NCBI GenBank assembly: GCA_023459215.1 | Contig: JAEWVF010000018.1 | Span: forward strand, 70,243 to 134,242 | From: Chloroflexota bacterium | Lineage (GTDB): Bacteria; Chloroflexota; Anaerolineae; Anaerolineales; Villigracilaceae | Direction of reading: 5' to 3' | Length of the DNA stretch: 64,000 nt | Part shown: positions 25,601 to 31,137 of the stretch, in pieces | Layout: the number at the start of each line of letters is the position of its first letter | Position numbering within the stretch: position 1 is the stretch's first letter | Notes under the pieces: generated by a model | Told to the model about the DNA's origin: nothing | The model's input: the letters and a program-made list of their open reading frames with translations, nothing else | Database searches by the model: none | Translations under genes and position numbers: made by a program

Positions 25601-27088
25601 CTTCACTACCGCGCCGGTTACGGTTATCTCTCCGAATCTGCCGAACAGGGTGATTTGAAACCGCAGCAAAACGCGTTCAAGTTGAAGATCGGTGAAGGCC
25701 TGGCCGGGTGGGTGGTGAAAAACCGCCAATCGGTGCTGGTTGAAGACCTGTACACCGACCCGCGCTGGATGGTCTCACAAGGCTCACAGAACCACCGCAG
25801 CGCGGTGATTGCCCCCCTGACGGTGGGCGAGGACGTTATTGGCGCGATCATGGTCTACCACAGGCGCTTGGCGTTCTTCTCTGACGATTCACTCGAAATG
25901 GTCAAGGCGATTGGTTCGCAGGTGGCTATTGCCATTAACAACGCCCAGTTGTACGAATTGATCCGCGACCAGGCGGAGCGCCTTGGCTCCTACCTGCGCT
26001 CCCAGCAGATGGAAGCCAGCCGCCAAACGGCCATCCTCGAAGCGGTTGCCGATGGCGTCCTGGTTACGAATTCGTCCAACACCATTAGTTTCGTCAATCC
26101 CTCTGCGGAGAAGATTCTAAGCATCAACTCGGCCCAAATTTCTGGCCGCTCGCTGGAAAACTTCGCCGGTTTGTTTGGCAAAAGCTCCCAGACCTGGATG
26201 CAAACTGTGCGCGACTGGTCTGAGAACTCCGTCAGCCATAGCGGCGAAACGTATGCAGAGCAAATCAGTCTGGATAACGGTCGTGTGGTTTTGGTGCATC
26301 TGGCCCCGGTAGTCTGGCAAAACGAATTTCTCGGTACGGTTTCCATCTTCCGTGATATTACCCACGAGGTGGAAGTGGACCGGCTCAAGTCCGAGTTTGT
26401 GGCCACCGTCAGCCATGAATTGCGCACCCCGATGACCTCCATCCGCGGCTATGTTGATATCCTGCTGATGGGCGCGGCTGGCGAACTTACCCAGAGCCAA
26501 CTGCACTTCCTTGAAATTGTTAAGAACAACACCGAGCGTTTGAACATCCTGGTCAATGATTTGCTCGATATTTCGCGGATCGAAACCGGGCGCGTCACCC
26601 TCAGTCTGCAACCGATGGATTTGCGCGAGGTGACCGACGAAGTGGTTGCCGAGGTTCTGCGGCGTTCCCAGGAAGAGAACAAGCCGATGGCAATCGAAGT
26701 CGATGCCCAACCCAATTTGCCGCTCGCCCTGGTCGACCCGGATCGCATTCAGCAGATCATAGGCAATTTGGTAGATAATGCCTATAATTACACCCCGAAA
26801 GATGGCAAGATCACCATCCACATCCACAGCGATGGCTCGGATGTACAGGTTGACGTTCAGGATACCGGGGTGGGCATTCCTCTGGAAGACCAGGAGCGTG
26901 TCTTTGAACGTTTCTTCCGCGGCGAAGATCCTTTGGTGCTGGCAACCCCCGGAACAGGCCTGGGACTCTCGATTGTCTCCCAACTGGTCGAGATGCATCA
27001 TGGTAAGATTTGGATGAGAAGTTCCGGCTTGCCCGGCGATGGAAGCACGTTCTCCTTCACCGTGCCAGCCGATAAGAATGAGGAGTAG
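19634..27088 (+). CDS. Giant hybrid sensor histidine kinase with about eleven GAF domains
   Basis: The 2484-residue protein has one N-terminal transmembrane helix (about 7-28), a short PAS-like segment (about 50-130), then a chain of about eleven GAF domains. Their closing helices (pattern A-x-Q-x-A-x-A-I-x-N-A) lie near residues 305, 480, 655, 822, 1014, 1220, 1400, 1562, 1735, 1900 and 2096, a period of 165-205. A PAS domain (about 2128-2245) precedes HisKA with phospho-acceptor His2261 in V-S-H-E-L-R-T-P and the HATPase domain (N-box near 2380, G-boxes to the end). It has no receiver of its own; separate receivers are encoded on both sides. GAF domains bind small ligands or chromophores; no conserved chromophore Cys was identified. 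Confidence 0.93.
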   Translation: MLEGQSFAWGIGLLIFGLVFILLVWSFLRIIPRVRPAQIQPVQHSLPQMQGNDDAVLIVQTGGRISYVNEIAKEWFDLAEGEQPSLDRIGRRVRPGETFLEICAVQGQARFSINGRLIDAISYPLPGEIPSILVAMRAAKSTLMVGSQEGLSENALKTVADFGQAVTSNLSIEATVQSILTHIEQLVASDFLELKVWNETLENFSIYRISGADGANRKVIIEKESQFGDYEKHVFSAKQELVIDNTRMASHVRFDFKGSSVPPMGSYIGLPLETAGQQVGLLEVGVVPTNGFSQDDVSLLKMVSGQAAVAVRNARLYETQEKWTTQLLGLTKLSQAVGSLRDIKDLFSSLIDGLSPLFNVNILGFLLYDEQRRMLEGQPPFFGLSSQVVDIYKTVVRPGSPAEKLIFSQDILSSQNASLDPAWDELGLRDMAQAASMRDTTLIPLISAGRFLGYLQLSNHKFGHSQLNTEELQLLNLVANQVAAMIDNALLVQQARQRNQRSEAMRRLASLVSSTATLDEILRFSIQEASTLLRADMGAAFLLDEHEGSMHVHVDSVYGVDIENSKPLAKINVKPAVFYQTVAGSQRSFVSGNLTKDRRVLPLYRAFVRRLKIESCIVVPLVVRGQGIGELMFGAREQELFTNSDLQMAAIIGSQLAVAIENARYSQHSRQDVNLQAEQVIHVSRIARELTATNDLRELLRLIYEESLKVTRADCGSVMFFNFSEIEDDQQQARTVVMALGHSPDADLLWREHISVLKHEPLVLRTDGDSAQPPHDGIERVVLTPITYQDNLFGLIELHASQADVFDGPVLETLRTLGIQAALAIANAVRYREQRQRIESLRTRAETLGSLFEVSQKLGLDRPLPDILTMIAESIQKSTQFDVILISLLDGESGLLQRTSAVGVSPETFAQLQEHQQPWASLVQLLKPEFEHGNLYFIPHEQIPIVSRDLQLVTLIEGAGETPNAWHPEDLLLVPVMDQHNNPLGLISVDAPRDGKRPDAATFDTLEIFASQVQIAISNAKRYADLGREMQNLSVEVQRQKSLVGFSQRNLPVLLNKDLDQTIAINYLNQRARHIRAGLNLTESISRQINFGSALYTLGQQVLFSFDMSISLVAKDTPEGPQIVHMLGSLPRGVNPDAMFGQRNPLRSCIQTGETLISANLDEDETWHDTPFLTALKAKSFICLPLVVNNKPVAAILATDTEPMPVLSKDDHQVYIQIARQLSIIVQNIGLLSETRQRLEEVNLLLDFSRRLSGLSPTEILQALLDSSLRVVSPAHAGVVLLWDESEEVLVPKAASNYVDNESTMEITYRVGEGLPGRVFASRHSQIIDEINFTADYNLSADSLLLYRKATGGRLPVSSIAVPIQTNERSMGILILDNFNTTAAFRQDDEAILSSLTQQVALSLENVRLVQATQERAAQLQALNSVAAALSSSLNRDELIASLLDRISTLIAFDTAILWMRSEDQLVVAEARGFSDTEDRKGLSVSVEDSILLKQMIQSGQAISVGDVRTDPRFSSLVEAKNLSWLGLPIMVKGKVIGVIALEKAEMYYYTNDQIQLAATFASQAAVAIDNANLFEESLRRTSELDERSQRLALLNQFSSDLSGSLNADQVLRLTASQLTRALGADSAMVVMLDRNDKSFLLAVLPEENDHPSMYRALPSSQIMSELRESQTVYVVDNISGHPELQPFAEITEGASSLLILPVFSSQSNYAIIVLTNDVHVFSSTEIEIARTLGNQAAIALENADLYQSTLATAERLSILNQVSFEIGSSLDPEQVYHAVHEAVAKLMPLDAFVIALHDEETNEVDGVYIVDMGQRITGIRLPYGQGLSGNVIATGQPVLTLTSSEADNQGAVTVGEKGTPNSIIAVPMFQGSKTIGMLSAQSYQHNAYSESDIQLLSTFANQAMVAIQNGRLFAETQQMTSTLEQRVIERTAELEREQRNTETLLRILTEVSSSLDLDRALSRTLALLNDAIGAEQGTIMLLNPEDNMLHYRAGYGYLSESAEQGDLKPQQNAFKLKIGEGLAGWVVKNRQSVLVEDLYTDPRWMVSQGSQNHRSAVIAPLTVGEDVIGAIMVYHRRLAFFSDDSLEMVKAIGSQVAIAINNAQLYELIRDQAERLGSYLRSQQMEASRQTAILEAVADGVLVTNSSNTISFVNPSAEKILSINSAQISGRSLENFAGLFGKSSQTWMQTVRDWSENSVSHSGETYAEQISLDNGRVVLVHLAPVVWQNEFLGTVSIFRDITHEVEVDRLKSEFVATVSHELRTPMTSIRGYVDILLMGAAGELTQSQLHFLEIVKNNTERLNILVNDLLDISRIETGRVTLSLQPMDLREVTDEVVAEVLRRSQEENKPMAIEVDAQPNLPLALVDPDRIQQIIGNLVDNAYNYTPKDGKITIHIHSDGSDVQVDVQDTGVGIPLEDQERVFERFFRGEDPLVLATPGTGLGLSIVSQLVEMHHGKIWMRSSGLPGDGSTFSFTVPADKNEE

Positions 27089-27090
27089 TG

Positions 27091-27465
27091 ATGGCAAAAA
27101 TTGTGATTGCTGAAGATGAACCGGATATTCGCGAACTGATCGCGTTTACCCTGCGTTTTGCCGGTCATGAAGTCGTAACGGGCGCCAACGGACAGGAAGG
27201 CTATGAGTTGGCCAAACAGCATAAACCTGATTTGATTATGCTGGATGTGCGCATGCCCAAACTGACAGGCTATGAAGCCTGCCAGCGCATCAAATCCGAG
27301 CCGGATATTGCCCATATCCCGGTGATTTTTCTCTCGGCCAAGGGCCAGGAATCGGAAATCGAGCAGGGTCTCTCGGTTGGTGCTGAGCAATATTTGCTCA
27401 AACCGTTTGCGCCCGACCAATTGACCCAGCAAGTCCGCGAAGTTTTAACCAAATACGGGAAATAG
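27091..27465 (+). CDS. Single-domain response regulator
   Basis: The 124-residue protein is a bare receiver domain with E8-D9, phosphoacceptor Asp52, the switch Ser near residue 80 and Lys102 in L-K-P-F. No output domain is attached, so it acts through protein contacts, like CheY or Spo0F. I choose the ATG at 27091 rather than the overlapping GTG at 27088 because AGGAG at 27081-27085 is well spaced for it. It follows the giant kinase by two bases and is the clear candidate for its phosphate acceptor, together with the GGDEF-like regulator upstream. Confidence 0.93.
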   Translation: MAKIVIAEDEPDIRELIAFTLRFAGHEVVTGANGQEGYELAKQHKPDLIMLDVRMPKLTGYEACQRIKSEPDIAHIPVIFLSAKGQESEIEQGLSVGAEQYLLKPFAPDQLTQQVREVLTKYGK

Positions 27466-27477
27466 TTTTTACAAAAA

Positions 27478-28263
27478 ATGAGCGCAATTCTTCTGGATGG
27501 TGGCATAGTTCATTACGAGGTGATTGGGCGTGGACGTCCAATTATCTTCCTGCACGGCTGGATCGGCTCTTGGCGTTATTGGATTCCGGCCTTGCAATCT
27601 GCCTCCACCAACTTCCGCGCTTACGCGGTCGATTTATGGGGCTTTGGCGATACCGCCCGTGAGCCGGACCGCTATTCGCTCGACAGGCAGATGACCTTGC
27701 TTGACCAGTTCTTGCAGGAAATGGGGATCGGCAAGGTTGCCCTGGTTGGGCATGGCTTGGGTGCGATTATCGGTCTTCATTACACCCTGCGCCATCCCAA
27801 TACCGTCGACCGGATCATGGCGTTGAATGCGCCGATCGACCTGACCTCGGTCAACGCCCGCCTGCGCACCGATTCGCTTTCCAACCTGACCGACTGGCTG
27901 CTTAGCAAAACGCCGGAGGCCGAACCCGCCCGGGTGGATGGCCTGCGCGCCGATCCGCTGGCGATTTCTGAGTCGTTCAACAATTCCGAGCAGTTCACCC
28001 TGTCTGGCAAGCTGCTTTCGATGAACAATTCCTGCCTGATGGTCTACGGCCAGAGCGACCCGGCCATTACCGTCCCGATGCTGGACCCCAACCTGACGCC
28101 CTCGATGCTGCACCTGTTGCTGCTCGAGCAAACCGGTCATTTCCCCATGCTCGAAGATACCGCGCGTTTTAACCGGCTGTTGACCGACTTCCTGGCGCTC
28201 GAGTCGGGAGATACCCCGCGCAATTTGCAGCTAAAAGAAGAATGGAAGCGCCGCGTGCGCTAA
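27478..28263 (+). CDS. Alpha/beta hydrolase paralogue lacking the nucleophile
   Basis: The 261-residue protein is an alpha/beta-hydrolase-fold protein closely related to the one at 14910-15710: both begin with G-I-V-H-Y-E-V-x-G-R-G-R-P and H-G-W-x-G-S-W. In the nucleophile elbow this copy reads G-H-G-L-G-A, so residue 93, the catalytic Ser in the paralogue, is Gly. Asp194 and His221 remain in the positions of the other triad members. Without the nucleophile it should not hydrolyse esters and may instead bind a ligand or regulate the active paralogue. It ends the operon and is followed by a strong terminator. Confidence 0.85.
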   Translation: MSAILLDGGIVHYEVIGRGRPIIFLHGWIGSWRYWIPALQSASTNFRAYAVDLWGFGDTAREPDRYSLDRQMTLLDQFLQEMGIGKVALVGHGLGAIIGLHYTLRHPNTVDRIMALNAPIDLTSVNARLRTDSLSNLTDWLLSKTPEAEPARVDGLRADPLAISESFNNSEQFTLSGKLLSMNNSCLMVYGQSDPAITVPMLDPNLTPSMLHLLLLEQTGHFPMLEDTARFNRLLTDFLALESGDTPRNLQLKEEWKRRVR

Positions 28264-28281
28264 TTGCGTAGCCCGATATAC

Positions 28282-28307
28282 AAAAACGCGCTTTCGGGCG
28301 CGTTTTT
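28282..28307. terminator. Bidirectional terminator ending the ten-gene operon
   Basis: A 10-bp perfect stem made of A5-CGCGC and its complement encloses a six-base loop. It works for the operon on the plus strand and the cytochrome b561 genes on the minus strand. Confidence 0.9.
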
Positions 28308-28326
28308 AGATTCACCAGGAAAGCGT

Positions 28327-28893
28327 TTACCGCTCTTCTTTTTGCTTCTGTTTGTGGAACCACATTCGCCCGATGAAATTTTCCCCGCGCAGGAATTGGT
28401 GATAGACAAATGCCAGCAGGTGCTGTCCGATGAGCAGCATCAGCACCAGCGACAGCGTCCCATGCCAGACGCGGGCCGGGTAGGCGTAAAAATCGGCGGG
28501 CAGGGGCTTGTCATTCCCCAGGAACAGGATGCCCCACAAATCCGTGGGCAAGGCCAGCCAGATGCCCACCAGCGCCATCAGGAAGGTGAATAAGTACAAC
28601 AGCGGCTGGACGTACACGCTCAGGACATCCAACAGTGGGATTTTTCGCCGCCCGGCTGCGGCTGGCCCCTCGATGCGATAGACTGGCCGCCCCATCAACC
28701 CGCGGACGATAAATCTGGCTACCGTTAAAACCAGGATCAGCACGCCGATGACGATATGCGCAGCCAGCGGAACCAGCTTGCTCTCGTCGTTGGGTTGGTT
28801 GGCCAGCGAAACCAATCCAATCAGGAAGGCCAGCAAAATCAGGATTGCGGATGCCCAGTGCAGGGCAACATAAAGCGGACGATAGCGATTCAT
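28327..28893 (-). CDS. Cytochrome b561 family protein (second copy)
   Basis: The 188-residue protein has four transmembrane helices with the His pattern of bacterial cytochrome b561 (L-H-W in helix 1, A-H-I in helix 2, W-H-G and Q-H in the C-terminal half), which bind two b haems and pass electrons between quinol and partners. The start at 28893 is chosen because it overlaps the upstream stop as ATGA; a longer start would add six residues overlapping the neighbour. The gene and the next are a tandem duplication with strongly diverged sequence. The electron partner is unknown; a type II NADH dehydrogenase lies nearby in the opposite direction. Confidence 0.88.
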   Translation of the reverse strand: MNRYRPLYVALHWASAILILLAFLIGLVSLANQPNDESKLVPLAAHIVIGVLILVLTVARFIVRGLMGRPVYRIEGPAAAGRRKIPLLDVLSVYVQPLLYLFTFLMALVGIWLALPTDLWGILFLGNDKPLPADFYAYPARVWHGTLSLVLMLLIGQHLLAFVYHQFLRGENFIGRMWFHKQKQKEER

Positions 28894-29423
28894 TCGCCTT
28901 TGCCAAACCACATGCGCGCCAGCAGGTTATCCTTGCGGATGAATTGATGGAACAGGGCGGCTCCGATGTGCAGTAGCACCAATCCGCTCAGGACATAGCC
29001 AAAGAAACCGTGCCCAATCGCCGGGGGGAAGGCGGCGAAATCGGCGGGCAGGCTCCCGGCGCCCTCGAAGACGATTGCGGGCAGCCCGGCCAGGGCCGAG
29101 ATGCCCATCCCGCTGATGCCCATCCCGAGTGCGGCCAGATAAAGCAGATAGTGGGTGACGACGCCGACTTTGTCGAGTAGCGGATTGCCGGTGGTGGCGT
29201 GCTCAGGCTTTTTGCTGAAAACGCGCACCAGGAAACGCAGCACCGTCAGCGCGACGATGGTGATGCCAATCGGCATGTGCAGGCTCAAAACCTGGACTTT
29301 GGCGGCGTCATTGGGTGTTTCACCGAGGCGTGTGTAACCCATGACCAGCATCAGCAGGATCAAGGCTGCAATCAGCCAGTGTAAAATAACCAGGGCAGGG
29401 TGGTACCGTTTGGGGGTCGACAT
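28890..29423 (-). CDS. Cytochrome b561 family protein (first copy)
   Basis: The 177-residue protein is a four-helix cytochrome b561: H-W-L-I in helix 1, L-H-M-P-I-G in helix 2, T-H-Y-L-L-Y in helix 3 and G-H-G-F-F-G with L-H-I-G-A-A-L-F-H in helix 4. These His supply axial ligands for two b-type haems. A GGAGAGA ribosome-binding site precedes the ATG. It is translationally coupled to the second copy downstream, so the two proteins may form a heterodimer. Bacterial b561 proteins commonly work as superoxide:quinone or quinol oxidoreductases (CybB type); which applies is not visible. Confidence 0.9.
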   Translation of the reverse strand: MSTPKRYHPALVILHWLIAALILLMLVMGYTRLGETPNDAAKVQVLSLHMPIGITIVALTVLRFLVRVFSKKPEHATTGNPLLDKVGVVTHYLLYLAALGMGISGMGISALAGLPAIVFEGAGSLPADFAAFPPAIGHGFFGYVLSGLVLLHIGAALFHQFIRKDNLLARMWFGKGE

Positions 29424-29568
29424 GATTTCTCTCCTTGTACCGTTATTGAGTGAAAAACTACCTTGTTAGTATAAAACAAATTTGATGTTGAAACAATATT
29501 TGTGCGCCGGCGGGAGAGTTTTTGATGGAATGCTTGTGTAAATCTTCACAAATCGGGAATTTTATTTT

Positions 29569-29600
29569 ATAATATTTACGATAAATATTATAAATATTAT
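29569..29600. promoter_or_regulatory. Triple 10-bp operator-like repeat
   Basis: ATAATATTTA (29569-29578) faces TAAATATTAT (29582-29591) as a perfect 10-bp inverted repeat with a 3-base gap, and a second direct copy of TAAATATTAT follows at 29591-29600. The arrangement suits cooperative binding of a dimeric repressor plus one extra half-site, probably controlling NDH-2 or the b561 genes. Confidence 0.5.
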
Positions 29601-29664
29601 CCTAATAGACTTCTTGTATAAGTGCTATCACAAGTCCTGCCTGCGCCAGTGCCGCCGGCACAGG

Positions 29665-29760
29665 TGAGCGGAGCGTCCTTCGACTGCGGGCTGCGCAAAA
29701 TACGCTTCGCCCTCCGCTCAGGACAGCAACACTTTATGCAAAAAAGCGCAGTCGAAGGAC
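29665..29760. repeat. Dispersed nested inverted-repeat element
   Basis: An outer 14-bp pair (29675-29688 with 29747-29760) and an interleaved 9-bp pair (29665-29673 with 29712-29720) give a GC-rich foldable element. Related words (CCTTCGACT, CTCCGCTCAGG) recur near 62060, so this is a dispersed genomic repeat rather than a gene. Confidence 0.6.
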
Positions 29761-29812
29761 TTTTTCAAACCAATTATTACTTTTGCAAGATGTTTAATAA
29801 AGGATGGAAACG

Positions 29813-31057
29813 ATGCAAGACAAACTTCCCCATGTTGTGATTGTTGGCGCCGGTTTTGGCGGGCTGCACGCTGCCCATGCCCTGGCCGGGAAACCCGTCC
29901 GCGTGACGTTGATCGACAAACGCAATTACCACCTTTTCCAGCCGCTGCTTTACCAGGTGGCTACGGCGGGTATTTCACCGCACGAGATTGCCTACCCGGT
30001 GCGGGCCATTTTCCAGCGCCAGAAAAATTTCGAGTTCCTGATGGCGCGCGTCAGCGGCGTGGATTTTGAGCGCAAACTGGTGCTTAGCGAGCACGGCGAA
30101 ATTGCTTATGATTACCTGATCCTGGCTGCCGGGGCTTCGGTCAATTTCTTCGGCAACGCCTCGCTGGAGCAGAATGCCCTGCCGCTCAAGGATGTCGCCG
30201 ATGCGGTTACGGTGCGCAACCACATTTTGCGCATGTTCGAATTGGCCGCCCTGGAGCCGGATTTGCGCAAGCGCCAGGCGCTGTTGACTTTTGTGGTCGT
30301 CGGCGGCGGCCCGACCGGCGTTGAAACGGCCGGGGCGCTCTCCGAACTGATCCGCCTGGTGCTGAAGAAGGATTACCGCCAGATCAACGTCGAGAACATC
30401 CGCGTGATCCTGATGGAGGCTGCGCCGCGCATCCTGAACGGTTTCCCGCAGCCCTTGCAGGATGTGGCCCGCAAATCGCTGGAGAGCAAGAAGGTCGAGG
30501 TGCGGGTCGAGACCAAGGTCAGCAATTATGATGGTCAAAAGTTGACCCTTGAACACGGTGAAGTCATCCCAACCCAAACGGTGCTCTGGTCGGCGGGCGT
30601 CCGCGCTGCCAGCCTGATGGGCAAACTGGGGCTGGAACAGGTCAGCGCCGGGCGCATCAAGGTGCTGCCAACCCTGCAATTACCGGCGTGCGCGGATGTT
30701 TACATCATCGGGGATGCGGCTTTCTTCGAAGAGGACGGCCAGCCCCTGCCGATGGTGGCCCAGGTGGCGATGCAGCAGGGCAAACGCGCGGTTGCCAACA
30801 TCCTGGCTTCGGCCCAGGGCAAACCGTTGCAAACTTTCAAATATAACGATTTGGGCATCATGGCCACGATTGGCCGCAACGCCGCTGTGGCCGCCACCTT
30901 TGGCCTGCAATTCCGCGGATTTGTGGCCTGGGTGGTCTGGCTGGTCATTCACCTGATTGGGCTGATTGGTTTCCGCAACCGCCTGATTGTGCTGATTAAC
31001 TGGACCTGGGATTACCTGTTCTACGACCGGGCGGTCCGCCTGATCAGCCGGGAATAA
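29813..31057 (+). CDS. ndh: Type II NADH:quinone oxidoreductase (NDH-2)
   Basis: NDH-2 transfers electrons from NADH to quinone at the inner membrane face without pumping protons. The 414-residue protein has two dinucleotide folds: FAD motif V-I-V-G-A-G-F-G-G-L near the N-terminus and NADH motif V-V-V-G-G-G-P-T-G-V-E-T, plus the quinone-site Q-P-L-L-Y-Q-V-A and Y-I-I-G-D-A-A in the FAD-binding region. The C-terminus is hydrophobic and amphipathic, as needed for membrane attachment. I choose ATG 29813 because AAAGGA stands eight bases before it; an ATG three codons earlier lacks room for a ribosome-binding site. Confidence 0.93.
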   Translation: MQDKLPHVVIVGAGFGGLHAAHALAGKPVRVTLIDKRNYHLFQPLLYQVATAGISPHEIAYPVRAIFQRQKNFEFLMARVSGVDFERKLVLSEHGEIAYDYLILAAGASVNFFGNASLEQNALPLKDVADAVTVRNHILRMFELAALEPDLRKRQALLTFVVVGGGPTGVETAGALSELIRLVLKKDYRQINVENIRVILMEAAPRILNGFPQPLQDVARKSLESKKVEVRVETKVSNYDGQKLTLEHGEVIPTQTVLWSAGVRAASLMGKLGLEQVSAGRIKVLPTLQLPACADVYIIGDAAFFEEDGQPLPMVAQVAMQQGKRAVANILASAQGKPLQTFKYNDLGIMATIGRNAAVAATFGLQFRGFVAWVVWLVIHLIGLIGFRNRLIVLINWTWDYLFYDRAVRLISRE

Positions 31058-31076
31058 CGGCTTGACGATGGATGGC

Positions 31077-31117
31077 AATCGCCCCGACTGGGTTTCTCCA
31101 GCCGGGGCGATTTTTTT
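31077..31117 (+). terminator. Terminator of ndh
   Basis: A long stem of nine perfect pairs (31077-31085 with 31104-31112), continued by five more with one mismatch, is followed by seven T. Confidence 0.88.
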
Positions 31118-31137
31118 GTCAGGCGTTACTCGCCAGG

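Larger units (their letters stand above)
29424..29812. other. Gene-free region upstream of NDH-2 with operator-like and dispersed repeats
   Basis: This 389-base region separates the divergent cytochrome b561 and NADH dehydrogenase genes. It holds an AT-rich operator-like repeat (29569-29600) and a dispersed inverted-repeat element (29665-29760). No open frame with coding character was found. Confidence 0.7.
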
